Positions 27,066-35,998 of a stretch of DNA of 64,000 nt are shown here, in pieces (position 1 is the stretch's first letter; every line of letters starts with the position of its first letter). The stretch is from contig JARGPJ010000013.1 of the NCBI GenBank assembly GCA_029212615.1, positions 23,530-87,529 of the forward strand. The letters are read 5' to 3'. Position numbers and translations under genes: made by a program. The stretch comes from Verrucomicrobiales bacterium (GTDB lineage Bacteria > Verrucomicrobiota > Verrucomicrobiia > Verrucomicrobiales > DEV007). The notes under the pieces are model-generated. The model was not told the DNA's origin and made no database searches. It worked only from the letters and a program-made list of their open reading frames with translations.

Positions 27066-27836
27066 ATGCTGCTCATGGATTCCCCCGTCCTTCAAGTCAC
27101 CGATCTTACTAAAGCCTTCGGGGAGGTGCGTTCGGTGGACGGCATTTCTTTTGAGGTCGGCAAAGGTGAAATTCTCGGGCTCCTCGGTGCGAACGGAGCA
27201 GGCAAGACCACTGCGATCAACATGATCCTCGGAATCGTCACGCCAAGTGCCGGTTCGGTTCAGGTCTTCGGTGAGGAGCTTCATGCGTCGCGGATCAAGA
27301 TCCTCAGCCGCATGAATTTTTGCAGCACCTACACGCAGCTGCCCGGTAATCTCCGGGTCTGGCAGAATTTGAAAGTGTTCGGCAAAATTTACCGGGTGCC
27401 GCAGCTTTCCCGCCGGATCGATGAAGTGCTCGAGATGCTTGAGATTTCCCACCTCAAGAACCGCGTCAGCGGAGAGCTTTCAGCGGGGGAGGGAACCCGT
27501 CTCAATCTATGTAAAGCACTCCTGAACCGTCCCGAGTTGTTGCTTCTCGATGAACCGACCGCGAGTCTGGATCCGGATATTGCGGATAAGGTCCGGAAAG
27601 TGGTGAGTCGGATTCGGGAGGAGGAGGGAACGAGTATTCTCTACACTTCGCACAACATGCGGGACGTCGAGGAGGTGTGTGATCGCATCGTTTTCATGCA
27701 CAAGGGCACGATTTTGTTCACCGGAACTTCTGAGGAAACCCTGAAACATTTTGAAAAGGACTCCCTCGAAGATGTCTTCATCGAAGTGGCGCGGAGTGGC
27801 GGCATCGCGAGCCGTAAAAAGGAGGGGGAGCCATGA
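27066..27836 (+). CDS. ABC exporter ATP-binding protein
   Basis: 256 residues of the ABC-2 exporter type. Walker A GANGAGKTT, Walker B LLLLDEPTASLDPD, and H-loop TSHNMRDVEE are standard. The signature is VSGELSAGEGTRLNLCKALL, that is LSAGE in place of the usual LSGGQ, and the Q-loop reads NFCSTYTQLPGNL. The permease gene overlaps its stop by four bases (ATGA at 27833-27836), so the two are translated together and form one transporter. The cargo is not evident. An alternative ATG at 27075 would drop three residues. Confidence 0.92.
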   Translation: MLLMDSPVLQVTDLTKAFGEVRSVDGISFEVGKGEILGLLGANGAGKTTAINMILGIVTPSAGSVQVFGEELHASRIKILSRMNFCSTYTQLPGNLRVWQNLKVFGKIYRVPQLSRRIDEVLEMLEISHLKNRVSGELSAGEGTRLNLCKALLNRPELLLLDEPTASLDPDIADKVRKVVSRIREEEGTSILYTSHNMRDVEEVCDRIVFMHKGTILFTGTSEETLKHFEKDSLEDVFIEVARSGGIASRKKEGEP

Positions 27837-28630
27837 ATTTCGGAACGGTTCAGGCGCTCGTGATGCGCTACCTCTACCTTTACACGCGAACGCCGATTCG
27901 GGCGGTGGAACTGCTTTTCTGGCCTTTGGTGCATTTGTTAGTGTGGGGGTATCTCACGATGTTCCTCCAGCAGAATACCGATGACAGTTTTCCCTACGAG
28001 ATTACTTTTCTGATCGGGGCGGTCATTCTCTGGGATGTGCTTTTCCGGGCCCAGCAGGGCGTTGCGATCTTTTTCCTCGAAGATGTCTGGTCGAGAAACC
28101 TGCTCAACGTGTTCGCCGCGCCGGTGACGAATGCCGATTACCTCGGGTCGACTTATGCGGTGGGGCTGATGCGCGCCGGGGTCACGGTGACGATGTTGTC
28201 CGTGCTTTCGATTTTTCTCTATTCCTTTAACATCTTTTCGCTTGGCTGGGCTTTGCTGCCGTTTATTTTCAACCTGCTCATTTTCGGCTGGGCCCTCGGG
28301 ATGATTTCGACGGCCCTGATCGTGCGATGGGGGCCTGCCGCGGAGACCCTTGCCTGGGCGGTTCCGTTTTTCATTCAGCCGTTCGCGGCAGTCTATTATC
28401 CCGTGTCGGCCCTGCCGGTGGCCTTGCAGTGGGTCGCCAAGTCACTGCCGTGTTCCTACGTGTTTGAAGGCATGCGTGACACGCTGAAGACCGGTGAGGT
28501 CGACTGGGCTTCCCTCGGAATCGCGACAGGATTGAATGTTGTCTACCTCGCGGTGGCGGGGATTCTCTTTGTGCGGGTCATGAATGTCGCCCGGGAGAAA
28601 GGCCTTCTCACGAAGTTCTCCTCTCAGTGA
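27833..28630 (+). CDS. ABC-2 type exporter permease
   Basis: 265 residues with six membrane segments (for example LLFWPLVHLLVWGYLTMFL and ILWDVLFRAQQGVAIFFLED) and the ABC-2 signature region VPFFIQPFAAVYYPVSALPV followed by a PCSYVFEGMR segment near the end. Coupled to the ATPase by a four-base overlap. By family, a dimeric exporter of drugs, polysaccharide or lipid; NodJ-like members share this size. No other transporter component is adjacent. A hairpin follows at 28648-28664. Confidence 0.9.
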   Translation: MNFGTVQALVMRYLYLYTRTPIRAVELLFWPLVHLLVWGYLTMFLQQNTDDSFPYEITFLIGAVILWDVLFRAQQGVAIFFLEDVWSRNLLNVFAAPVTNADYLGSTYAVGLMRAGVTVTMLSVLSIFLYSFNIFSLGWALLPFIFNLLIFGWALGMISTALIVRWGPAAETLAWAVPFFIQPFAAVYYPVSALPVALQWVAKSLPCSYVFEGMRDTLKTGEVDWASLGIATGLNVVYLAVAGILFVRVMNVAREKGLLTKFSSQ

Positions 28631-28647
28631 AACTGACAGAAACCGGT

Positions 28648-28664
28648 GCGGGCACGATGCCCGC
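28648..28664. terminator. Hairpin between convergent genes
   Basis: GCGGGC-ACGAT-GCCCGC, a six-base GC stem with a five-base loop, between the ABC permease stop (28630) and the carbonic anhydrase stop (28692). No U-tract on either side, so terminator strength is uncertain. Confidence 0.45.
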
Positions 28665-28691
28665 AGGGTGACGTCCGACGACCTGATGCCA

Positions 28692-29324
28692 CTATTTGAT
28701 GGCGCCGGGGACGCGATCGAAGAACTCAACGATGCCGGTTTCGAGCGAATACTCGGCTCCGACGACACAGAGGTTATCTTCTTCGATCCATCGTTCGACG
28801 ATGGGAGAACCCGCTTTGAGATCCCGAACCGAAGATCTGATGTTGGCTCGCACCGCGTGCTCAACGATCTTGGCGGGGTCGTCACTGATGTCGGCATCGA
28901 GCAATGGCTGCACCGAAGGGCTGATCCGGCGCACGATGGACTCCAGATTCGGGGAACGGTTTTCACGGGGCACTTTCAGTTCATCCACCGTCGCGCGAAC
29001 CGCGCCGCAGGATGAATGACCGAGGACGACGATCAAACGGACCCCGAGTGCTTCCACCGCGTACTCGATACTGCCGATCCCGGAAGGAGCGACAATGTTA
29101 CCGGCAACCCGGATTACAAAAAGATCGCCGAGACCCTGATCGAACAGGATTTCAGCCGGGGCGCGGGAGTCAGAACAACCGAGAATGATCGCGGACGGAG
29201 CCTGTGATTCGACAAGTTGAGCGCGCCGTTCTTCGATCGAGAGATTGGTTGAAAGCGGTTTGCCGTCCGCGAAACGGCGGTTCCCCTCGACAAGTTCGTT
29301 GAAAGCGGTGATCGCCTTGTGCAT
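28692..29324 (-). CDS. Beta-class carbonic anhydrase
   Basis: 210 residues. Interconverts CO2 and bicarbonate in the cytoplasm. Zinc and catalytic residues are present: GCSDSR (C50, D52, R54) and GHSSCGAV (H103, C106), with the NIVAPSGIGSIEYAVEALGV core between. This is the standard beta-CA layout. Monocistronic and convergent with the ABC exporter. Bicarbonate feeds carbamoyl phosphate synthesis, so a loose link to the carbamoyltransferase operon that starts 240 bp away is possible but unproven. Confidence 0.95.
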   Translation of the reverse strand: MHKAITAFNELVEGNRRFADGKPLSTNLSIEERRAQLVESQAPSAIILGCSDSRAPAEILFDQGLGDLFVIRVAGNIVAPSGIGSIEYAVEALGVRLIVVLGHSSCGAVRATVDELKVPRENRSPNLESIVRRISPSVQPLLDADISDDPAKIVEHAVRANIRSSVRDLKAGSPIVERWIEEDNLCVVGAEYSLETGIVEFFDRVPGAIK

Positions 29325-29565
29325 GAGGCATCATGTAGCGTGGAAACACCACAGGTCAAGCGGGCGATGCCTGAAACTGACCGATTGATAGCCGTGAAAA
29401 TCCCGCATTTTCCTTGAATGAACGGGCTGTTTTGAGGAAAAGGAAGGGCATTTCGGGGAAGCGGGATCGGGGCGCAGGCTCCGTTTTTACTATCCTGGGC
29501 TTCCCCGCAGGATAACGGGGGATGAATCCTCAGCATGATTCGCTTGCGTGGAAAGCAGGTTATGA

Positions 29566-30066
29566 TTGGTTGTCCTGTTGCCCGAAAGATTCACCCGCAA
29601 CGAATCAAGACCAATCTGTTTTCCCCCGTTCCAATTTTGCCTTCTCGCTATCGTGCTTTTATGCGGCGGGAATTGCTGGGGCACTGAGGAGATTGAGTTC
29701 ACCAACCGGGAGGCACTGGAAACCGAAGTTTCCAGCAATGGAACCTTCACTCTGAAGTGGTCGAACCCTGAAAAGGTTGAAGTGTCCCTGGAGCAATCAG
29801 GCGATGAGTCGTTTCAGCCTTATGTCGTTCGCTACGTGGGACTTGATAACAGTTCGGTTCTGAGCGGGCTCGCGGAAGGAAAGCATTATTTCCGCGTCGG
29901 CCCGAAGGGGGCGGAGACCCGTTCGGACGTGGTCGGGGTTGAAGTGAAATTTTTCAGAAGAGATCACCTTCTCTGGCTCCTCGGTGCCGGCGGGATCGTG
30001 GTTTGCCTCACGATTGGAACGATCATTGGCGGCACGATGCAGCACCGGAAGGAGGACGTAAGATGA
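29566..30066 (+). CDS. Exported protein with C-terminal membrane anchor, first gene of the symporter operon
   Basis: About 166 residues from a TTG at 29566; no in-frame ATG is near, so the start is uncertain. A hydrophobic signal-like segment (FCLLAIVLLCGGNCWG) is followed by a ~90-residue beta-rich domain that resembles a fibronectin-type module (FTLKWSNPEKVEVSLEQSGD, YRVG-like HYFRVGPKGAETRSD). It ends in one membrane helix (LLWLLGAGGIVVCLTIGTII) and a basic tail. The stop overlaps the symporter ATG by four bases, so it is co-translated. Probably a periplasmic accessory or substrate-sensing subunit of the transporter; that role is inference. Confidence 0.72.
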   Translation: MVVLLPERFTRNESRPICFPPFQFCLLAIVLLCGGNCWGTEEIEFTNREALETEVSSNGTFTLKWSNPEKVEVSLEQSGDESFQPYVVRYVGLDNSSVLSGLAEGKHYFRVGPKGAETRSDVVGVEVKFFRRDHLLWLLGAGGIVVCLTIGTIIGGTMQHRKEDVR

Positions 30067-31493
30067 CCGAAGATGTCTTTTCCATTTCCCGTTCGACCGG
30101 GTGGTTTGTCGTCATTCTGCTGGGAATCCTCTGGATCGCGTTGGGTATCTACTGGGGGCGTCGCGCCAAGAACGCGGAAGGCTTCATGCTCGCGGGCCGC
30201 AATGTCGGGCTCTCCCTCGGCTCGGCCACGGCGATGGCTACCTGGGTCACCTCCAATACCACGATGCTTGCCCCGGTATTTGCCCTCACGCTCGGGATCT
30301 GGGGGATGCTCGCCTATTCGACGGCAAGTTTCGGATTGATCCTCTTTGCTCTTTTCGTGCCGCGGATTCGCACGCTCCTTCCCGCCGGGGTGACGGCCGG
30401 GGATTTCTTCCGCCTTCGTTACGGGCGATTCGGGTGGTCGTTGTTTTTAATCATCACGATGCTCTACTCGCTTTCCTGGCTCGTGAGCATGGCGATTGCC
30501 GGTGGTGACCTTCTCGAGGCATTGGCGGGGATTCCCTATCTCCAGGGGATGACTTTGATTCTTGTGGTCTGCATTCTCTATACGCTTTTCGGTGGCCTCT
30601 ATGCCGTGATCGGGACGGATTTTATTCAAAGCCTCATTATCCTGATTGGGATTGTTTTCATCGGGAGTCTTGTGATCGCGCGGCTCGATTTTTCCGAAGC
30701 CTACGAGCACATTTCGACGCACCAGCCTTCGCTCCTGAAGATTGCGATGCCGGCAGCCCTTCTCGCGGTGTTCAATAACATGCTCTTCGGTTTCGGAGAG
30801 GTCTTTCACAACAACGTGTGGTGGTCGCGCGCTTTCGCGATGAGAAAAGAGATCGCCCCGAAGGCATTTTTCCTGTCGGGTTTGCTGTGGTTTCCCATCC
30901 CCATCGCGGCCGGATTCATCGCCCTCGCGGCCGGTCCCCTCGGGATCAACATTCCGGATGAAAATCAGACCGGCCCCGTTGTTGCCTCCGCGGTCATGAA
31001 TATGTCGGGCTTCGGCGCCATTGCCGGGGTGCTCATTCTTATCGTTCTCTTCTGTTCGATGGCTTCGTCGATCGATTCCCTGCTTGCCGCCACCTCCGAT
31101 CTCTTGATCGAAGATGTTAAGAAGGGACTTTTTAAAGCGAAGGTGGACGAGGTGAACTTCCGGCGCTCGGCCGGGTTTGTGATCATTGGGGTAGGTGTGT
31201 TAGTGTGGCTCCTGGCGGTGCCGCACTGGCCGATCATCAACGCTCTGTTTATCTCCGGTCCGCTCGTCGGCAGCTTGATCTGGCCGGTCATCGCGGGACT
31301 CTTCTGGCGTAAGATCAATCGATCCATTGTTCTCGCGGGAATTATTGCCGGCAGTGCTGCCGGGGTCTGGGCCTACTTCGCCCTCGGATGGTTCACCGCA
31401 TCGCTGATCGGAGCCGGGGTGTCGATGATCGCAACGATCCTGGCCCGTATCATAAGAGCGGAGACTTTTTCCGAGCCGTCTCCAACCGACTGA
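30063..31493 (+). CDS. Sodium:solute symporter (SSS family)
   Basis: 476 residues from the ATG at 30063 (MTEDVFSISR). About thirteen membrane helices with the SSS core: ATAMATWVTSNTTMLAPVFA in TM1, WLVSMAIAGGDLLEALAGIP, GGLYAVIGTDFIQSLIILIG, and the Na+-binding region FCSMASSIDSLLAATSDLLI in TM8. By family it imports a small organic solute with Na+: urea, amino acid, sugar or nucleobase. Its neighbours (carbamoyltransferase, amidotransferase, N-carbamoylase, amidase) suggest a carbamoyl- or amide-bearing substrate. It follows the exported protein with an ATGA overlap and is followed 12 bp later by a 39-residue membrane protein. Confidence 0.93.
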   Translation: MTEDVFSISRSTGWFVVILLGILWIALGIYWGRRAKNAEGFMLAGRNVGLSLGSATAMATWVTSNTTMLAPVFALTLGIWGMLAYSTASFGLILFALFVPRIRTLLPAGVTAGDFFRLRYGRFGWSLFLIITMLYSLSWLVSMAIAGGDLLEALAGIPYLQGMTLILVVCILYTLFGGLYAVIGTDFIQSLIILIGIVFIGSLVIARLDFSEAYEHISTHQPSLLKIAMPAALLAVFNNMLFGFGEVFHNNVWWSRAFAMRKEIAPKAFFLSGLLWFPIPIAAGFIALAAGPLGINIPDENQTGPVVASAVMNMSGFGAIAGVLILIVLFCSMASSIDSLLAATSDLLIEDVKKGLFKAKVDEVNFRRSAGFVIIGVGVLVWLLAVPHWPIINALFISGPLVGSLIWPVIAGLFWRKINRSIVLAGIIAGSAAGVWAYFALGWFTASLIGAGVSMIATILARIIRAETFSEPSPTD

Positions 31494-31505
31494 TTATTTG
31501 ATTCC

Positions 31506-31625
31506 ATGTTCAGTGAAACTTTTTTACATTTCTTTATCTACGGCGCGCTCGTCTGGACCGGTCTGGGCGCCTTGGCCCTGATTGTGCTTTTACTGGTTGA
31601 TTGGATCAAAGGAACTTTGTGGTAG
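31506..31625 (+). CDS. 39-residue membrane protein, probable symporter accessory subunit
   Basis: ATG at 31506 to TAG at 31623-31625 encodes 39 residues with one membrane helix (GALVWTGLGALALIVLLLVD) and a short tail ending WIKGTLW. It starts 12 bp after the symporter stop. Very small single-helix proteins directly downstream of SSS transporters are a known pattern, and they are thought to be symporter small accessory subunits. Too short for routine gene finders. Start and stop are clean, and position plus topology support it. Confidence 0.75.
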   Translation: MFSETFLHFFIYGALVWTGLGALALIVLLLVDWIKGTLW

Positions 31626-31662
31626 CCCCGTTTTCTATTCAGATATTTGACTCCCTTTTGTC

Positions 31663-32781
31663 ATGAAAGAGACCCCGTTTCCAGAGGATGCCCCGGAAGA
31701 GGCTGAACGCCCGAGTATTGAGCCTCCCGAAGGATCAGAAGCGATACGACCGGAGCCGGGGAATCTCTTCGAGAGTAATCCGATTAATCTCCCGGTGCTC
31801 AATGAGCTGAAGCATCAAAGTATTCTCGATGCAGGGCAGTTCACTTTTGAGCAGGTCACGGAGCTGTGTAAACTCGCCGCGGTTCTCGAGAAACTTGAGA
31901 TCTGGCCCTATCATCCGCTCGATGGAAAGATCGTCGTGACGGCCTTTTTCGAGGCTTCCACGAGAACGCGCACGAGTTTTGAGAGCGCGATTTTGAGACT
32001 CGACGGCAAGGTCATCTCGATCGCCGACGGCAGCACGACAGGTCAGGCCAAAGGGGAGTCGCTCGCTGACATCGGTGAGATGTTTAACGCCTATGCCGAT
32101 TGCATTGTGATGCGTCACACGGAGACCAATGCGCCGGAGGAAATGCTTCAGAATTTGAGGATACCGCTGATCAATGCGGGGAACGGATCGGGTGAGCACC
32201 CGACCCAGGCTCTCGCAGACTGGTTTGCTCTCCTGAAATGGAATCCGGCGCTGGCCTCGCCACGGGTGAAGAAGGCGAAGAGAATGAATCTCGGGATCCT
32301 CGGTACGCCGGGCTCAATGCGGGCAGTGAAGTCCTTTCTGTTGATGTCGCTTCTGTTTCAGGAGCACATTGGAAAGGTCACCGTCATTTCGGAAATGGCG
32401 GATCCTTTCGGCGAAGACGTCATCCAGCGTCTCACTGATGCGGGGATCGACTATGAAGTTTCCAATGATGTGCGTGAGCACCTTCCGGAGCTCGATGTCA
32501 TTTACATGAACTCGATCGCTTTTCTGGGAGATTCCTATAAGAACATGGACAGTCGCTTCAAGCTGACTGCAGAGAGTCCGATTAAAGAAAGCGCCGTGAT
32601 TTTACACCCCCTGGCACGGCTTGAGGAGCTCGATACTTCGCTCGATAAGACGCCGCACAATCTATATTTCTCCCAGGCTCATGGAGCGGTGTTTATCAGG
32701 CAGGCGCTGCTTCTCGCAGTGCTGGACCGACTCAAGGCATTGCCGAACATGATCGATTTAGACACCAATACGACCCCTTAA
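31663..32781 (+). CDS. ATCase-like carbamoyltransferase with altered acceptor-binding loop
   Basis: 372 residues, with ~45 extra acidic/Pro-rich residues at the N-terminus. The carbamoyl-phosphate site is intact: STRTRTSFE (S99-R103), the 80s-loop KGES (K130), HPTQALAD (H179, Q182), and R220 in SMRAVKS at the position of E. coli R167. The C-terminus (HPLARLEEL, DKTPHNLYFSQAHGAVFIRQ) follows E. coli PyrB. But where ATCase has the aspartate-binding R-V-Q (R229, Q231), this protein has YMNSIAFLGD (281-290), so the beta-carboxylate ligands are gone. Inference: it carbamoylates, or runs phosphorolysis on, an acceptor other than L-aspartate. No regulatory pyrI is near. It sits between a symporter and an amidotransferase in the same operon, arguing against a housekeeping pyrB. 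Confidence 0.88.
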   Translation: MKETPFPEDAPEEAERPSIEPPEGSEAIRPEPGNLFESNPINLPVLNELKHQSILDAGQFTFEQVTELCKLAAVLEKLEIWPYHPLDGKIVVTAFFEASTRTRTSFESAILRLDGKVISIADGSTTGQAKGESLADIGEMFNAYADCIVMRHTETNAPEEMLQNLRIPLINAGNGSGEHPTQALADWFALLKWNPALASPRVKKAKRMNLGILGTPGSMRAVKSFLLMSLLFQEHIGKVTVISEMADPFGEDVIQRLTDAGIDYEVSNDVREHLPELDVIYMNSIAFLGDSYKNMDSRFKLTAESPIKESAVILHPLARLEELDTSLDKTPHNLYFSQAHGAVFIRQALLLAVLDRLKALPNMIDLDTNTTP

Positions 32782-32788
32782 AAATACT

Positions 32789-34747
32789 ATGTGCGGCATT
32801 GCCGGCCACTTTTCGGCCACCCCTCTTCCGGAAAATACTCCTGATATTCTCGACGGACAGCTTCAGACGATTGTTCACCGGGGTCCTGATGGAAATGGAC
32901 ATTTCGTTCTGCGCGATAAAGGCGTCGCGCTCGGACACACCCGTCTCGCGATCAATGATCTCGAGGGCGGCTGTCAGCCGCTCCATGCGGTCGATGATCG
33001 TTTTGTTCTGACCACGAACGGTGAATTTTATGATTTTAAACGGCACCGCTCGACGCTGATGGCGGAAGGGGATCGCTTTCTGACCAAGTCAGATTCTGAA
33101 ATCGCGATCGGTCTCTACCGGAAATTCGGCCTCGATTTCACCGAGCATTTGCGCGGCGAGTTTGCCTTTGCTCTCTACGACCGGCAGGAAGACGAACTGA
33201 TTCTTCTCCGCGACCGCTTCGGGGTGCGTCCGCTCTTCTACTGGCTCTCACCGGACCAGAGCACGATCGTTTACGGGTCGGAAGCGAAGTCCGTCCTCGC
33301 TCATCCCGATGTTCCCGCCAAGCTGGATTCGAAGGCAGCCCTGCATCAGCTCATGCAGACGATCGCCCCGGGAATGAGTGCCTTTGAAAATGTGGTTTCG
33401 TTAGCGCCCGGACATTTTCTCCGGATCAGGAAGCGTCGCGGCAAGCTTGAGATTCACGATGAATGTTACTGGGACTTTGATTTTCCTCATGAGGAGTCGA
33501 GACCGCATGAGGTCGACGAGCAGGAATACGTCGAACGCGTCCGGGACGAATTGATTAAAGCGATCGTGCTGCGCCTTGAGGCGGACGTTCCGGTGGGATG
33601 CTATTTGTCCGGCGGAATTGATTCGTGCTGCATTCTCGGCCTCGCGACCGGGGCGATGCAGTCCCCGACGAAGGCCTACACCATCTCCTTTGATGACGAT
33701 GCCTACGACGAGGCTCCGATTGCGAAGGAAATGGCCGAGTCGATGGGAGCTGATCAGGAAGTGATCAATCTGAAGGCGGCGGATCTCTACGGGGAGAATT
33801 ATGTGAAGACGGTCTGGCACGCAGAGAGGACATTTTACAACACCCTCGGGGTTGCGAAGAACCTGATGTCGAAGCGGGTGTGGGATTCCGGTTACCGCTG
33901 TGTCATCACCGGGGAAGGGGCTGACGAATTGTTCGCCGGTTATCCGGCATTGAAGCGGGACATGTTTCTTCACGGGTTGAGTCATGAGCCGGAGAGCGTG
34001 CGGGCCGAGTATCAGGCGGCACTGGAGAAAACGAATCAGCTCTTCAAAGGGGCGATCCTTGCCGAGAACCAGCGACACCATGCGAAGTGGGAATCACTCT
34101 GCGGTTTCACTCCCTCATGGATTCAGCCGTGGATGGACACCCTCGACCTCGCCCGGCCCCTGCTTTCCGATGAACTTCAGCGCGACCTCAAGGACTATGA
34201 TCCGATCGAGGAGATCGCCTCCCGTCTTGACGGTTCGATGCTGGAGGGGCGTCACCCTCTCGACATCGCTCAATACACCTGGAGCAAGTGTCAGCTCGAA
34301 GGGCAGATTCTGAACTGGGGAGGGGACCGGGTCGACATGGCGAACTCAATGGAGTCCCGCCCTGCCTTCCTTGATCACCATCTCGCCGCCGTTGCCGTCG
34401 ATGTTCCGCCGAGCCTTCGGATCAAAGGGAATATTGAAAAGCATGTCCTTCGCGAAGCGGTCAAAGGGGTTCTGCCTGAAGTCCTCTACAAACGTGAGAA
34501 GTTTGCTTTTATGGCTCCGCCTGCTCACACCGACAAATCGAAGATGGCGAAAGTGGAGGAGCTTATCCATGAGTACCTCGACGAGAACACGGTCGGCGAA
34601 GCGGGGATTTGCTCACCGGAGCGCGTCAGCCAGTTCCTTAGCGACTACCGGAGCGATACCGACTCGACCTCTCTTGTGCGAAAGGATACCCTGTTGAATC
34701 ACCTTCTCACCCTGCACATTCTTCATCGTCAGTTCATCACCTCATGA
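32789..34747 (+). CDS. Asparagine-synthetase-like glutamine amidotransferase
   Basis: 652 residues. The class II glutaminase starts with the mature Cys (MCGIAGHF, C2) and has VHRGPDGNGHFV, GHTRLAIND and NGEFYDF. The synthetase half has the PP-loop YLSGGIDSCCILGLA and ITGEGADELFAGYP, which bind ATP and the acyl-adenylate. By family it uses glutamine and ATP to turn a carboxylate into an amide. It is longer than E. coli AsnB (554) and similar to the B. subtilis-like group. Starts 7 bp after the carbamoyltransferase stop and overlaps the next gene by four bases. Given the context, its acceptor may be the operon's own product rather than aspartate. Confidence 0.92.
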   Translation: MCGIAGHFSATPLPENTPDILDGQLQTIVHRGPDGNGHFVLRDKGVALGHTRLAINDLEGGCQPLHAVDDRFVLTTNGEFYDFKRHRSTLMAEGDRFLTKSDSEIAIGLYRKFGLDFTEHLRGEFAFALYDRQEDELILLRDRFGVRPLFYWLSPDQSTIVYGSEAKSVLAHPDVPAKLDSKAALHQLMQTIAPGMSAFENVVSLAPGHFLRIRKRRGKLEIHDECYWDFDFPHEESRPHEVDEQEYVERVRDELIKAIVLRLEADVPVGCYLSGGIDSCCILGLATGAMQSPTKAYTISFDDDAYDEAPIAKEMAESMGADQEVINLKAADLYGENYVKTVWHAERTFYNTLGVAKNLMSKRVWDSGYRCVITGEGADELFAGYPALKRDMFLHGLSHEPESVRAEYQAALEKTNQLFKGAILAENQRHHAKWESLCGFTPSWIQPWMDTLDLARPLLSDELQRDLKDYDPIEEIASRLDGSMLEGRHPLDIAQYTWSKCQLEGQILNWGGDRVDMANSMESRPAFLDHHLAAVAVDVPPSLRIKGNIEKHVLREAVKGVLPEVLYKREKFAFMAPPAHTDKSKMAKVEELIHEYLDENTVGEAGICSPERVSQFLSDYRSDTDSTSLVRKDTLLNHLLTLHILHRQFITS

Positions 34748-35982
34748 GTGATCTTTCGGTCGACATTGAGCGCATTAAGAAAGACATCCTCGATCTCGCG
34801 AAGATCGGATACGAAGAACGCGACCGCGGCATCTACCGCCAGGCATTTTCGGACCGGGACATGGAGGCCAAGCACTGGTTGCTCCACCGGATCGAGGAAT
34901 GCGATCTCACTACGGGAACTGACGGCGCCGCTAATATTTCGGGGATCCTGGAAGGGAAAGAGGATTCACCGCGTGTTTTTGTCGGCTCGCATATTGATAC
35001 CGTTCCCTGCGCGGGGATGTTCGACGGCACCCTCGGCGTGGTCGTCGGTCTCGAATGCCTGCGCGTTCTGAGAGCATCCGGCCTTTCGCTCGAGAAGACG
35101 ATCGAACTGATCGCCTTTTCCGACGAGGAAGGACGCTTCGGGGGAACTTTCGGTTCCGAGGCGTTCACCGGATTACTGACCCTGGAAAAGCTTCGCAGTG
35201 CTTCCGACCTCAGCGGAATCCCCCTGCAGGAGGCCATGCTCGAGCACGGCCTTGATCCCATGAAAGCACTCGATGCGCGTCGTCTCCCTGATGAGATCGA
35301 TTCCTATCTCGAACTTCATATTGAGCAGGGGCCGGTTCTCGATGAGCAGCATCTTCAGGTCGGGATCGTCGAATCGATCACCGGATTGCAGTCCTGGTCA
35401 CTGCGCTTTGACGGCGAGGCCAATCATGCCGGAACAACTCCGATGGATTATCGTAAAGATGCCTTCATGGGCCTGGCAGACTTTGCGCACGAAGTGCCCC
35501 GTATTCTCGAAGAGAACGGAGGAGAGAACAGTCGGGCCACGATCGGAAATGCGGAGATCCTTCCCGGTGCGCCCAACTCCGTACCCGGTGCGGTTGAGTT
35601 TTCTCTCGATTTCCGGGACCCTTCCACCGAGACCCTCGAACAGTTGTCGCATGCTTTTCAAAAGGCGATCGCGGCGATTTCGCGGCGGCGGGGACTGAAG
35701 TTTGAAATTCACCTGCAGGGTGAAATTCTCCCCGTCGAATCCGATGAGCGTCTCACCGGTATTCTGAAAGAGGAGGCGGAGCGCCTCAATCTCCGCCACA
35801 TGACGATGCTCAGTGGTGCGGCCCACGATGCCCAGCTCGTCGGACGCATCGCCCCCATGGCGATGATCTTTGTTCCAAGTCGAAAAGGACTGAGCCATTC
35901 GCCGGATGAATGGACCCCGTGGGAAGACATTGAAGCAGGGGCAAATCTTATGCTCGCTGCCCTTTGCAAACTGGCGGGGTAA
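34744..35982 (+). CDS. M20-family N-carbamoyl-amino-acid/allantoate amidohydrolase
   Basis: 412 residues of the AllC/HyuC-type metallo-amidohydrolases, which remove a carbamoyl group as CO2 and NH3 from N-carbamoyl amino acids, allantoate or beta-ureidopropionate. Metal ligands: GSHIDTV (His, Asp), MFDGTLGVVVGLE (Asp), FSDEEGRFGG (Glu-Glu), ELHIEQGP (His) and GAAHDAQLV (His). The dimerisation/substrate segment GEANHAGTTPMDYRKD is also typical. Coupled to the amidotransferase by an ATGA overlap at 34744-34747, so it belongs to the same operon. The substrate is inferred only; a carbamoylated amino-acid-like compound fits the operon. Confidence 0.9.
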   Translation: MSDLSVDIERIKKDILDLAKIGYEERDRGIYRQAFSDRDMEAKHWLLHRIEECDLTTGTDGAANISGILEGKEDSPRVFVGSHIDTVPCAGMFDGTLGVVVGLECLRVLRASGLSLEKTIELIAFSDEEGRFGGTFGSEAFTGLLTLEKLRSASDLSGIPLQEAMLEHGLDPMKALDARRLPDEIDSYLELHIEQGPVLDEQHLQVGIVESITGLQSWSLRFDGEANHAGTTPMDYRKDAFMGLADFAHEVPRILEENGGENSRATIGNAEILPGAPNSVPGAVEFSLDFRDPSTETLEQLSHAFQKAIAAISRRRGLKFEIHLQGEILPVESDERLTGILKEEAERLNLRHMTMLSGAAHDAQLVGRIAPMAMIFVPSRKGLSHSPDEWTPWEDIEAGANLMLAALCKLAG

Positions 35983-35998
35983 ACTCTATCATCGGCAC

